Origin: Pararhodobacter zhoushanensis
GTDB lineage: Bacteria; Pseudomonadota; Alphaproteobacteria; Rhodobacterales; Rhodobacteraceae
Direction: 5' to 3'
DNA: 64,000 nucleotides
NCBI RefSeq assembly: GCF_003990445.1
Contig: NZ_REEZ01000003.1
Coordinates: forward strand, 186,001-250,000
The number at the start of each line of letters is the position of its first letter. The first letter of the stretch is position 1. This document shows, one piece after another, positions 8,796 to 16,845 of this stretch. The notes under the pieces were generated by a model. That model searched no databases. It was not told where the DNA came from and saw only the letters and a program-made list of their open reading frames with translations. A program made the position numbers and the translations under genes.

Positions 8796-9578
8796 CTATT
8801 CCAGACCCAGAATATCAGGCGTTTTCCAGCCCAGATGCTGGCCGCCATCAACGCAGATCAGCTGGCCGGTGACCGCCTTCGCGTCGAGCAGATACCCAAG
8901 CGCTGCCGTGATGTCATCGGTGTCCGAACCCCGGCCCAGCACGGTATTGGCGCGCTGGCGGGCGAAGTGTTCGGGGGTCTGGCGGGTGCCGATAAGGGTG
9001 GGGCCGGGGCCGATGGCGTTGACCCGGATCCTTGGCGCGAGGGCCTGTGCGCTGGTCTGGGTGAGGGTCCACAGGCCCGCCTTGGCCAGTGTGTAGGTCA
9101 GGAATTCAGGCGTCAGTTTCAGCACGCGCTGGTCGATCATGTTGATGACCTGCGCCAGTGCCACGGCCTCTCCGCGGGCGTCCGTGCCGGTCGCGGGGGC
9201 CTGCGCGGCGAAGGCCTGCGTCAGGATCAGCGGCGCGCGCAGGTTCGAGCCCATGTGCCGGTCCCAGCTGGTGCGGGTGGCGCTTTGCAGGCTGTCGTAT
9301 TCGAAGATCGAGGCGTTGTTGATCAGCACGGTCAGCGGCCCGCCGAGCGCCTCGGCTGCGGCGGGGAGGAGGGCGTGGGTCTCGTCCTCATCCAGCAGAT
9401 CGGCCTGATGAACGCTGGCGGTGACACCCAGGGCGCGGGCCTCGGCGGCGGTGGCTTCGGCCCCGTCGCGGCTTGAGGCGTAGTGCAGCGCGACGTCATA
9501 GCCGCGCCGGGCCAGCTCGAGCGTCATTGCCGCGCCCAGACGGTGTCCCGCCCCCGTGATCAGTGCCTTGCCAGCCAT
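8796..9578 (-). CDS. short-chain dehydrogenase, FolM/pteridine-reductase-like
   Basis: A 260-residue NAD(P)H-dependent SDR. The cofactor loop ITGAGHRLGAAM is at residues about 7-18, NNAS near 85, and the catalytic Y-x3-K appears as YTLAK. The C-terminal VTGQLICVDGG is typical of SDRs. The pattern around TYTLAKAGLWTLT resembles the FolM/PTR1 (dihydromonapterin or pteridine reductase) group, which is an inference from resemblance only. The ATG at 9578 was chosen because the Rossmann fold starts there; a GAGG lies upstream. The gene begins 8 bases after the antiporter gene on the same strand. Confidence 0.83.
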   Translation of the reverse strand: MAGKALITGAGHRLGAAMTLELARRGYDVALHYASSRDGAEATAAEARALGVTASVHQADLLDEDETHALLPAAAEALGGPLTVLINNASIFEYDSLQSATRTSWDRHMGSNLRAPLILTQAFAAQAPATGTDARGEAVALAQVINMIDQRVLKLTPEFLTYTLAKAGLWTLTQTSAQALAPRIRVNAIGPGPTLIGTRQTPEHFARQRANTVLGRGSDTDDITAALGYLLDAKAVTGQLICVDGGQHLGWKTPDILGLE

Positions 9579-9586
9579 CCCAAGCC

Positions 9587-10522
9587 TCAGTGAAACAGAG
9601 AGAACAGATACGCGCCATAGAGCGCAATGAGCAGCACGCCGGCAACCCGGCCGATGCTGCGGCCGCTGAGCACGAAGACCCCCAGCAAGGCCGAGGTAGC
9701 GGCCATGACCCAAAGGTCAAGGTGCAGCATCTCGACGGGGACCGGAATGCGTCCGACCAGCGACGAAATCCCGATGATCCCCAGCAGGTTGAAGATGTTC
9801 GAGCCGATGACGTTGCCCAGCGCCACGCCGGTTTCCCGGCGCAGGGCGGCGGTGACGGTGGTGGCAAGTTCGGGCAGCGAGGTACCGACGGCGACCAGCG
9901 TGAGGCCGATCACGGCCTCGCTGACGCCGAAGGTGGTGGCGATGTCGGTGGCACCGCCCACCAGCAGGTTGGCACCCAGCGGCAGGCCGATGATGCCGCC
10001 GAGCAGGTAAAGCCCGATGTGCAGGCGCGACATGCCATGGTCGACGCCCTCAAGTTCGGGCTCGGCGGCGGCGCGGTGGGCCTGCGCGCGGGAATAGCTG
10101 CTCCACAGCATCAGCCCCAGACCCGCCAGCAGTGCCAGCCCGTGCGGCCAGCCCAGCGGGCCGAACCATGCCAGCGCGATGAACAAGGCGGTCGCGGCCA
10201 TCATCACAAGGAAATCGAACATCAGATCGCGAGAGACAGGGACAGCCGCGATCAGTGCCGGGATGCCCAGCACCAGAAGGATATTGGCGATGTTCGAGCC
10301 GACCACGTTGCCGATGGCCAGCGCCGGCACGCCGTCAAGGATCGCATCGACCGAGACCAGCAGCTCGGGCGCGGAGGTGCCGAAGGCCACAACGGTAAGA
10401 CCAACGATCAGCGCCGGCACGCCCAGCCGCAGGCTGAGGTTGACCGCGCCTTTGACCAAAGCGTCGCCCGCCACGACCAGCAATGCCAGCCCGGCGAGAA
10501 TCATCAAAGCGTCAATAATCAT
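9587..10522 (-). CDS. calcium/sodium antiporter, CaCA family (YrbG type)
   Basis: A 311-residue membrane antiporter with two homologous halves of about five helices each. Each half carries the alpha repeat: GTVVAFGTSAPEL-type at residues about 43-54 and VGTSLPEL in the second half, with the acidic residues that bind the cation. It probably exports Ca2+ in exchange for Na+ or H+ across the inner membrane. The start overlaps the stop of the upstream zinc-ribbon miniprotein by ATGA (10519-10522), so the two are translationally coupled. Confidence 0.92.
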   Translation of the reverse strand: MIIDALMILAGLALLVVAGDALVKGAVNLSLRLGVPALIVGLTVVAFGTSAPELLVSVDAILDGVPALAIGNVVGSNIANILLVLGIPALIAAVPVSRDLMFDFLVMMAATALFIALAWFGPLGWPHGLALLAGLGLMLWSSYSRAQAHRAAAEPELEGVDHGMSRLHIGLYLLGGIIGLPLGANLLVGGATDIATTFGVSEAVIGLTLVAVGTSLPELATTVTAALRRETGVALGNVIGSNIFNLLGIIGISSLVGRIPVPVEMLHLDLWVMAATSALLGVFVLSGRSIGRVAGVLLIALYGAYLFSLFH

Positions 10523-10719
10523 GGTCGGTACCGGCAGTCAGGGCGCGCGCAGGGCGCGGGGGTGTTGGTCAGGTTGACGCGCTTGCAGGTCGGGCAGCGC
10601 AGCCGGTCCAGCGTCGGGGTGTTTCGTTTGGTCAGCCGCGCATTGGGGCGGAACATTTTCTGAACCATCCCCATGACGAGGATGAAGATCAGGAACAGAA
10701 TGACGACGCGGATCAACAT
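10519..10719 (-). CDS. 66-residue membrane zinc-ribbon miniprotein
   Basis: A small protein with a transmembrane helix at residues 3-19 and a C-terminal mini zinc ribbon: C42 and C45 in CPTC, then C57 and C62 in CARPDC. The soluble part is basic, so it should face the cytoplasm. It is coupled by ATGA to the calcium antiporter downstream and follows the S49 peptidase gene by 1 base. Function unknown; the pairing suggests a membrane accessory or metal-sensing role. Confidence 0.75.
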   Translation of the reverse strand: MLIRVVILFLIFILVMGMVQKMFRPNARLTKRNTPTLDRLRCPTCKRVNLTNTPAPCARPDCRYRP

Positions 10720-10720
10720 C

Positions 10721-11530
10721 TTAGGCGCCCAGCCGTGCCCAGAGGGCGGCTTCTTCGACCCCAGCCAGCGCGTCTTGCGCTAGCGTCAGGCCAAAGCGCG
10801 ACAGCAGGCTGCGGCGCGGGCCATAGGCTCGGACGCGCAGCTTTTTGCCATAGCGCGCCTTGAGGGTCGGCACCGCGTGGCCGATGCCATCGGCGAGGCC
10901 GAGCGACACGGCCTCGGCCCCCAGCCAGAAGCGCCCGTCAAAGAGGTCGGTCGTCGTGCTGAGCCGGTCGCCGCGTGCGGTCTTGATTTGGTTGATGAAC
11001 ACGCCGTGCATCTGTTCGAGCAGGCTGGTCAGGCGCTCGATATCCTCAGGCTTTTCCGGGCGGAACGGGTCGAGCTGGCTTTTCGAGCTGCCCGCCGTAT
11101 AGACGCGGCGCTCGACTCCCAGCTTGCCGATGGCTTCGGTCAGGCCAAACCCGGCCGAAATCACGCCAATCGAGCCAAGGATCGACGCCGGGTCGCAGTG
11201 GATGTCATCGGCGGCGCTGGCGATCCAGTACCCGCCCGAGGCTGCGGCATCCTCGACAAAGGCATGCACCGGGGTTTCCGTCTCTTCGGCCAGCCGCCTG
11301 ATACGCGCGCCGATCAGCGAGGATTGCACCGGCGAGCCGCCCGGCGAATTGATCACCAAAGCGACGGCGACGGGCTTGCCGGTGCGGAACGCACGCTCGA
11401 GCAAGGGCGCAACGCTTTGATCAGACAGACGCCCGCGACCACCGGCGGCAATCATGCCCTCCAGTCGCACGAGATTTACACGGGGGCCACGGCGAAACAG
11501 CCGCGCGGGCAGGGCGAGGGGGCTTTTCAT
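10721..11530 (-). CDS. S49 family serine peptidase (SppA/SohB-like)
   Basis: A 269-residue ClpP-fold peptidase of the signal-peptide-peptidase group. Visible features are INSPGGSPVQS (60-70), the nucleophile S98 in AASGGYW, SILGSIGVI (117-124) and the likely general-base Lys150 in SSKSQLDP. It is the short single-domain form. There is no clear transmembrane anchor, only a weakly hydrophobic start. The ATG at 11530 was chosen because GGAGGG stands directly before it; 12 more codons are open upstream. It leads a tight run: peptidase, 1-base gap, zinc-ribbon protein, coupled antiporter, 8-base gap, SDR. Confidence 0.88.
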   Translation of the reverse strand: MKSPLALPARLFRRGPRVNLVRLEGMIAAGGRGRLSDQSVAPLLERAFRTGKPVAVALVINSPGGSPVQSSLIGARIRRLAEETETPVHAFVEDAAASGGYWIASAADDIHCDPASILGSIGVISAGFGLTEAIGKLGVERRVYTAGSSKSQLDPFRPEKPEDIERLTSLLEQMHGVFINQIKTARGDRLSTTTDLFDGRFWLGAEAVSLGLADGIGHAVPTLKARYGKKLRVRAYGPRRSLLSRFGLTLAQDALAGVEEAALWARLGA

Positions 11531-11627
11531 GCCCTCCGATGTAGGGGCGGTGCCATTCAGCAGCAAGGCCCGGCCCCTGCGGTTGCCCAGAAAAAGCCCG
11601 CAGGCGGGGGGATTAAGCGCCGCGCGC

Positions 11628-12218
11628 TCATGCCATCACGGCCTCACGCGCGTCGGTGATCAGCCGGTAGACCCGCCGCGCATCGGGGATGCGGCGAAAC
11701 CCGGTGCGCACGACGGTGGTCTGGCGTCGCGATCCGCCGCTCCGCCCGCCGCTGGCCGTGCGAAACGACCGGCGCGTATAGGCCTGCGAGTGGAACCACA
11801 CGGTGCCGGGCGCGCTGTCGTCGAGCGCCAGCGAGTTCATCTCGCGCAGATCGAACGGCTTGAGCGAGCGGCCAAAGAGCACGTCGGTGGCTATATAGGC
11901 CTTGCGGTTGGTCAGCGTGTACCACGTCCGCTGCCGGACATAGGCGTCCCAGAACAGCCGCCCGACCAGCAGGTATAAACCAACCGCAATGAAGGGCAGG
12001 CCGAAGAGCGGGAAGAGACGGAACACCGGATCGCCTGCCGGAACCATCGACGCCGCGAGCGTGACCCAGAAGATCGAGAACCCGGTGAAAAACACGCCCA
12101 TGATGCTGACCGGGCTGATCAGATCGCTCCAGACAATCCCGGTTTGCGGACGGTCCTGCCACAGGATGTGTTCGTCGGGGGCAAGGATATCCTCCCATCC
12201 CGGAGGCGGATTGGTCAT
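11628..12218 (-). CDS. PH-like membrane protein, copy 1
   Basis: A 196-residue protein with the opening PPPGWEDILAPDEHILWQ and two transmembrane helices (about 36-58 and 68-90), followed by RTWYTLTNRKAYIAT and a beta-rich region. The D/GE-x-ILWQ-x-x-P start and the Y-x-LT-x-R-x-A pattern are those of bacterial PH-domain membrane proteins. The C-terminal part is Arg/Ser-rich. It is a paralogue of the next gene upstream (12362-12961). Function unknown. An upstream GGAG at proper spacing supports the ATG at 12218. Confidence 0.75.
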   Translation of the reverse strand: MTNPPPGWEDILAPDEHILWQDRPQTGIVWSDLISPVSIMGVFFTGFSIFWVTLAASMVPAGDPVFRLFPLFGLPFIAVGLYLLVGRLFWDAYVRQRTWYTLTNRKAYIATDVLFGRSLKPFDLREMNSLALDDSAPGTVWFHSQAYTRRSFRTASGGRSGGSRRQTTVVRTGFRRIPDARRVYRLITDAREAVMA

Positions 12219-12361
12219 GGGGAAACTCCGAATACAATCACGAAATCAAGACGCTCATCGTGCCGCGCCCGGGGCGGCGTGGCAAGTCTTGGGGCGTGAC
12301 GTGGCCGCGCTCGGGACGCTGTGCGCCGGGCGGTGCAACGGGTCCGGCAGGACGCGCGGGG

Positions 12362-12961
12362 TCATCCCGTCACCGCCGCGCGATGCGGGGCCATCAGGGC
12401 GAAGACGTGCCGGGCCTCGGCGATGTTGCGAAAGCCGGAGCGTTTGCGATGGATCTGCTGTCGGTGCACGCCGCCGTGGCGGCGGCTGCCGGTGGTATAG
12501 CGGATCAGCTCCTGCGCGAACCAGACGGTGCCGGGCGTGGTATCGACCAGTTCTATGGCACGCATGTCCTCGGTGCCATAGCGTTGCAGGGCGCGCCGCC
12601 CCGGTCCCTGCGTGGCGATAAACGCTGCGCGGTCGGTGAGCGTGTACCAGGTGCGGCGGCGCTGACGGGCCTCCCAGAACAGCCGTCCGATGAGCAGATA
12701 GGCCCCGACCAGCCAGAAAAACCCGCCGATCAGCGGGAAGACCACGCGAAACGGCCAGAGCATCGGGCGCTCGGGCATGCTGGCGAGCATGACGCTGACG
12801 CCAAAGAGCCACGCGGTTGAGAAGGCAAGGAAAAACAAACCCATTAAGGTTAACGGGCTGAGCAGGTCGCGCCAGAGGATGCCCGGTTCAGGCTGTCCTT
12901 GCCACAGGATGCGCTCATCGGCGGCCAGAAGGCCTTCCCAGCCGGGGGGATGTGCTGTCAC
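12362..12961 (-). CDS. PH-like membrane protein, copy 2
   Basis: A 199-residue paralogue of the neighbouring protein: HPPGWEGLLAADERILWQ, two transmembrane helices, RTWYTLTDRAAFIAT and a GTVWFAQE segment that aligns with GTVWFHSQ in copy 1. Start: the GTG at 12961 is preferred because it matches the copy 1 N-terminus and has GCGGAG about 7 bases upstream; the frame stays open 16 codons further. The gene lies 74 bases downstream of pyrB on the same strand. The pair looks like a tandem duplication that has diverged considerably. Confidence 0.75.
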   Translation of the reverse strand: MTAHPPGWEGLLAADERILWQGQPEPGILWRDLLSPLTLMGLFFLAFSTAWLFGVSVMLASMPERPMLWPFRVVFPLIGGFFWLVGAYLLIGRLFWEARQRRRTWYTLTDRAAFIATQGPGRRALQRYGTEDMRAIELVDTTPGTVWFAQELIRYTTGSRRHGGVHRQQIHRKRSGFRNIAEARHVFALMAPHRAAVTG

Positions 12962-13035
12962 AAAACGGCTCCGCTGAATGTCAGGCGATCCATCCGCGCA
13001 TCGTGCCAACCCGCGGCGGCGCTGGCAAGGCGGCC

Positions 13036-13977
13036 TCAGGCCGCCCGCGCCGCCCGCAGGTTGCGCGCCAGCAGGTCCATCGCCGCCATACGCACGGCGA
13101 CGCCCATCTCCACCTGCTCCTGAATGACCGAGCGGTTGATGTCATCGGCAATGGTGCCGTCGATCTCGACGCCGCGGTTCATCGGGCCGGGGTGCATGAC
13201 AATGGCGTCTTCCTTGGCGAAGGCCAGCTTCTCGGCGTCCAGCCCGTAGCGGTGGTAATATTCGCGCTCGGACGGGATGAACCCGCCGTCCATCCGCTCT
13301 TTTTGCAGGCGCAGCATCATCACCACATCCGCGCCTTCCAGCCCTTGCCGCATGTCGTCATAGACCTCGCAGCCGAACTCGGCGACGCCCGCGGGCATCA
13401 GCGTCGGCGGCCCGATCAGGCGTACGCGGTTCTCCATCTTGCCCAGCAGGATCAGGTTCGAGCGCGCCACCCGGCTGTGCGCGATGTCGCCGCAAATCGC
13501 CACGGTCAGACGGTGCAACCGGCCCTTCTTGCGCCGGATGGTCAGCGCATCGAGCAGTGCCTGCGTCGGGTGCTCGTGCTTGCCGTCCCCGGCGTTGAGC
13601 ACGGCGCAATTCACCTTCTGCGCCAGAAGATCGACTGCGCCGGAATGGGGATGCCGCACGACCAGCAGATCAGGGTGCATCGCGTTCAGGGTCAGCGCGG
13701 TGTCGATCAGCGTCTCGCCCTTCTTCACGCTAGAGGATTGCATCGACATGTTCATCACATCCGCCCCCAGCCGCTTGCCGGCCAGTTCGAAACTGGCCTG
13801 CGTGCGGGTGGAGTTCTCGAAGAACATGTTGATCTGGGTGAGCCCGCGCAACGCTTCGGAATGCTTGTCGGTCGAGCGGTTCAGCGTCACGTAATCCTCG
13901 GCCAGATCAAGGATCGTGGTGATTTCGGCGGGATCCAGCGGCTCGATCCCAAGAAGATGGCGGTGCGTATAGGTCAT
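13036..13977 (-). CDS. pyrB: aspartate carbamoyltransferase, catalytic chain
   Basis: Second step of pyrimidine synthesis: condenses carbamoyl phosphate with aspartate. Length is 313 residues. The carbamoyl-phosphate loop is [12 protein letters not shown], followed by [24 protein letters not shown] and MHPGPMNRG near the end. The frame remains open far upstream, but that extension overlaps the intergenic repeat and has no family similarity, so the ATG at 13977 ([10 protein letters not shown]) is the start. pyrC is not in the window; the PH-like pair follows instead. Confidence 0.95.
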   Translation of the reverse strand: MTYTHRHLLGIEPLDPAEITTILDLAEDYVTLNRSTDKHSEALRGLTQINMFFENSTRTQASFELAGKRLGADVMNMSMQSSSVKKGETLIDTALTLNAMHPDLLVVRHPHSGAVDLLAQKVNCAVLNAGDGKHEHPTQALLDALTIRRKKGRLHRLTVAICGDIAHSRVARSNLILLGKMENRVRLIGPPTLMPAGVAEFGCEVYDDMRQGLEGADVVMMLRLQKERMDGGFIPSEREYYHRYGLDAEKLAFAKEDAIVMHPGPMNRGVEIDGTIADDINRSVIQEQVEMGVAVRMAAMDLLARNLRAARAA

Positions 13978-14052
13978 GCGGGCCTCGCAGGGATTTGCTG
14001 GCGGTATAGAAAGCGCCGGGCGCACGGGCAAGAAGAAAGCCCCCAACCCCGC

Positions 14053-14145
14053 CTCATCATCTTGTCCCAAATACTCACGGGGGTTTCCAAAGGGGGAGCG
14101 TGCTTCCCCTTTGGCGAGGGGGTTCGGGGGGCGAGCAGCCCCCCG
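14053..14145. repeat. dispersed intergenic repeat, copy A, with two hairpins
   Basis: Core CATCATCTTGTCCCAAATAC (14055-14074) followed by G-rich sequence and two strong hairpins: 12-bp stem 14087-14098/14103-14114 (one G-U) and a perfect 8-bp stem 14125-14132/14138-14145. Related copies lie near 36,040 and, reversed, near 50,210-50,320. It sits between the divergent genes pyrB and the uracil-DNA glycosylase gene, so it is not an ordinary 3' terminator. Confidence 0.7.
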
Positions 14146-14197
14146 ACCTGCCCGCGACTCATTGGCGAGCCGCGCGTGATCCGCTAGGGTCAGCGCC

Positions 14198-15019
14198 ATG
14201 ACGGCTGCCATGGACTGGAACCTGGCCCGGGCGCTGCTGGAATGGCAGGTCGAACTGGGCGTGACGGACGCGATTCTCGCGGAGCCGGTGGATCGGTTTG
14301 CCCATGCCGCCGAGCTTCGCGCCGCGCGCGAGGCTCCGCGTGAGCCCGCGCCCGAGGCCGAGGCCAAAGCCCCCACCATCGTCCCCAAGGCCACACCAGC
14401 CCAAGAGACAGCGAACGCGGTGGCCGAGGCCCGGCGCATCGCCGCCGCCGCGCAGGATCTGCCCGCGCTGGCCGAGGCCTTGGCCGATTACGGTCACTGC
14501 GAGCTGCGGCGCGGGGCGCGAAGCTGTGTGTTTTCCGATGGCAACCCCAAGGCCCGCGTGATGCTGGTCGGCGAGGGCCCCGGCGCCGAGGAAGACCAGC
14601 AAGGCAAGCCCTTCGTGGGCCGCGCTGGGCAGCTGCTGGACAAGATGTTTGCCGCCATCGGTCTGTCGCGTCACAGCCCTGATCCGGCAACCGCGTTCTA
14701 TGTCACCAACACCGTGCCGTGGCGTCCACCCGGCAACCGCGAGCCGACGCGGGACGAGCTGGCGATGCTCAAACCCTTCCTGCTGCGCCATATAGAGCTG
14801 GCCGATCCCGATCTGGTCGTGGTGATCGGCAACGTCGCCTGCGACGCGCTGATGGGACAACGCGGCATCCTGCGGCTGCGCGGCAAATGGGGCGAGGCGC
14901 AGGGCCGTCCCGCGCTGCCGATGCTGCACCCGGCCTATCTGCTGCGCTCGCCCGAAGCCAAGCGCGAGGCCTGGGCCGATCTGTTGTCACTGCAGGCGCG
15001 GATGCGGGATTTGCCATGA
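14198..15019 (+). CDS. uracil-DNA glycosylase, family 4-like
   Basis: Removes uracil from DNA (base excision repair). The 273-residue protein has an N-terminal Ala/Glu/Pro-rich region of about 85 residues and then the UDG fold: [20 protein letters not shown] (125-144) with the motif 1 region, [12 protein letters not shown], and motif 2 as [10 protein letters not shown] near the end. Only C101 of the usual first CX2C iron-sulfur pair is present (CELR); C110 is not at the usual spacing, so the cluster may be absent or rearranged. Its stop overlaps the next ATG (15016-15019). Confidence 0.9.
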   Translation: MTAAMDWNLARALLEWQVELGVTDAILAEPVDRFAHAAELRAAREAPREPAPEAEAKAPTIVPKATPAQETANAVAEARRIAAAAQDLPALAEALADYGHCELRRGARSCVFSDGNPKARVMLVGEGPGAEEDQQGKPFVGRAGQLLDKMFAAIGLSRHSPDPATAFYVTNTVPWRPPGNREPTRDELAMLKPFLLRHIELADPDLVVVIGNVACDALMGQRGILRLRGKWGEAQGRPALPMLHPAYLLRSPEAKREAWADLLSLQARMRDLP

Positions 15020-15606
15020 TCGACCCGCTGGTGCTGCTGGCGTTTTTCCCTGCCGCCTTGGCGCTTGCCCTGATACCGGGGCCCGAGATGATGTTCTGCA
15101 TCGGACAAGGCGCACGGTTCGGCGCGGGCAGGGCGCTGCGGTCGGCCTTGGGCATGGCGCTGGGGGCTTTCGCCGGGGCTGCGCTCGCCGGGCTGGGTCT
15201 GTCGGCGCTGTTGGTCAACGCGCCGGACGCCTTCTCGCTGCTGCGCTGGTTCGGGGCGGGGTATCTGCTTTGGCTGGCGTGGTGCGCCTGGCAGTCTGGT
15301 GACGCAGGGCCAGCCCGCGCGGCGGGCGTGCCCGGCGGGTTGCTGGTGGCGCTGACGAACCCCAAAGGGGCAGGCTTTTCGCTGGGCGTCCTGCCGCAGT
15401 TTCTGGACCCGGCGCATCCGCTTTTACCGCAGACCTTGGGCTTGGCGGTGGTCATGGCGGGGTGCGGGTTTTGTGTGAATGCTTTGGCCGGCGCTCAGGC
15501 CGCGCGGTTGGGAACGCTGCTGGCCGGATCACGCTGGTGGCGGGGGATCAGCGCCGGGATATTCGGGTTGTTGGCGTTTCGTGTGATCGCAGGAGAGCGC
15601 GGATGA
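15016..15606 (+). CDS. LysE/RhtB family exporter, copy 1
   Basis: A 196-residue inner-membrane exporter, probably of amino acids or related small molecules, with about six helices. Family marks are IPGPEMMFCIGQGARFG near residues 19-35 and NPKGAGFSLGVLPQF in the middle. It is coupled by ATGA overlaps to the glycosylase gene before it and to a second LysE-type gene behind it. The two exporters begin almost identically ([17 protein letters not shown] versus MIEPLVLLAYIPAALAL), so they are likely a tandem duplication. The substrate cannot be read from sequence. Confidence 0.88.
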   Translation: MIDPLVLLAFFPAALALALIPGPEMMFCIGQGARFGAGRALRSALGMALGAFAGAALAGLGLSALLVNAPDAFSLLRWFGAGYLLWLAWCAWQSGDAGPARAAGVPGGLLVALTNPKGAGFSLGVLPQFLDPAHPLLPQTLGLAVVMAGCGFCVNALAGAQAARLGTLLAGSRWWRGISAGIFGLLAFRVIAGERG

Positions 15607-16217
15607 TCGAGCCCCTTGTCTTGCTGGCCTATATCCCTGCCGCGCTGGCGCTGAACCTGACGCCGGGGGCGGATATGATGTTCTGTCTGGGCCAAGGCCT
15701 GCGGGGTGGTCCGCGCGCGGCGATGGCGGCGAATGTCGGGATTGCCTGCGGTGGCATGGTGCATGTGCTGGTCGCCGGTCTGGGTCTGGGCGCGCTGATG
15801 GCGGCGCATCCGGGGATGTTCGAGGCGGTGCGCTGGCTGGGCGTGGCCTATCTGCTCTGGCTGGCGGTCAAGTCGCTGCGCGCCAGCGGTTTGCCCGAGG
15901 TGCCGCCGGTTTCGCCGGGGCGGGCGTTTCGCGAGGGCCTCGTGGTCAATCTGCTGAACCCCAAGGTGATCCTCTTCGTACTGGCCTTCATCCCGCAATT
16001 CGTTGACCCTGCGCGCCCGATCCTGCCGCAGTTCCTGCTGTTCGGCGCGGTGCTGTCGGTCGGCGGGCTGGTGGTGAATGGTGCGGTCGGGCTGGCGGCA
16101 GGCGGGGCAGCGGGCCGCCTGATGCGCTCGGCGCGGTTTGCCACGGTGCTGGGGCGCGTCTCGGCGGGTATCTTTACGGCCTTGGCGCTGCGTCTGGCGC
16201 TGATGCAGAGGAGCTGA
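15603..16217 (+). CDS. LysE/RhtB family exporter, copy 2
   Basis: A 204-residue exporter with the LysE pattern LTPGADMMFCLGQGLRGG near residues 19-36 and LLNPKVILFVLAFIPQF in the second half. Six predicted helices. It starts within the stop of copy 1 (ATGA, 15603-15606) and is followed by moaB after 3 bases, so glycosylase, both exporters and moaB probably form one transcript. Copy 2 is closer to the usual family length than copy 1. Confidence 0.9.
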   Translation: MIEPLVLLAYIPAALALNLTPGADMMFCLGQGLRGGPRAAMAANVGIACGGMVHVLVAGLGLGALMAAHPGMFEAVRWLGVAYLLWLAVKSLRASGLPEVPPVSPGRAFREGLVVNLLNPKVILFVLAFIPQFVDPARPILPQFLLFGAVLSVGGLVVNGAVGLAAGGAAGRLMRSARFATVLGRVSAGIFTALALRLALMQRS

Positions 16218-16220
16218 ACC

Positions 16221-16763
16221 ATGGGCAGGATCGATGAGAGCAAGGACTTCATCCCGGTGCGCATTGCGGTGATGACCGTGTCCGACACCCGCACGGTGGC
16301 CGAGGATCGCTCGGGCGACACGCTGGTGCAGCGGCTTGAGGCCGACGGGCACGTGCTGGCGGCGCGGATGATCCTGCAAGACGAGCGCGCGCAGATCGCC
16401 GCTCAGTTGCGGGTCTGGTGCGCGGATCCTGACATAGATGTGATCCTGACCACGGGCGGCACAGGCCTGACCGGACGTGATGTGACGGTCGAGGCGCATC
16501 GTGATGTCTATGAAAAAGAGATCGAGGCCTTCGGCACGGTTTTCACCATGGTTTCCATGCAGAAAATCGGCACATCGGCGGTGCAGAGCCGTGCAACCGG
16601 CGGTGTAGCAGGCGGAACCTATCTGTTTGCGTTGCCCGGATCGCCGGGGGCGTGCCGCGACGCGTGGGACGAAATCCTGCACTGGCAGCTCGATTTTCGG
16701 CACCGGCCGTGCAATTTCGTCGAAATCATGCCCCGTTTGGATGAACATCTGCGACGGAAGTGA
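16221..16763 (+). CDS. moaB: molybdenum cofactor biosynthesis protein B
   Basis: MoaB/MogA-fold protein of molybdopterin adenylylation. The 180-residue protein shows VMTVSDTRT near residue 13, the pterin-binding TTGGTGLTGRDVTVEA, and LPGSPGACRDAWDEIL. It is the last gene of the glycosylase-lysE-lysE-moaB run and separate from moaD/moaE at 4 kb. Directly after the stop, 16764-16791 can fold as a two-part hairpin (CCGCGC/GCGCGG enclosing CTTG/CAAG) without a T-run, which may end the transcript. Confidence 0.93.
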   Translation: MGRIDESKDFIPVRIAVMTVSDTRTVAEDRSGDTLVQRLEADGHVLAARMILQDERAQIAAQLRVWCADPDIDVILTTGGTGLTGRDVTVEAHRDVYEKEIEAFGTVFTMVSMQKIGTSAVQSRATGGVAGGTYLFALPGSPGACRDAWDEILHWQLDFRHRPCNFVEIMPRLDEHLRRK

Positions 16764-16845
16764 CCGCGCCTTGCGTACAAGACTTGCGCGGTGATCTGCT
16801 GCGGTTCATGTCTCGTATCGTCACTACACAGATGAAAGACCCATA

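Noticed and set aside
13978-14439. N-terminal extension of pyrB.
   Set aside because: The frame is open but runs through the intergenic repeat and over the start of the glycosylase gene; PyrB proteins begin at the ATG at 13977.
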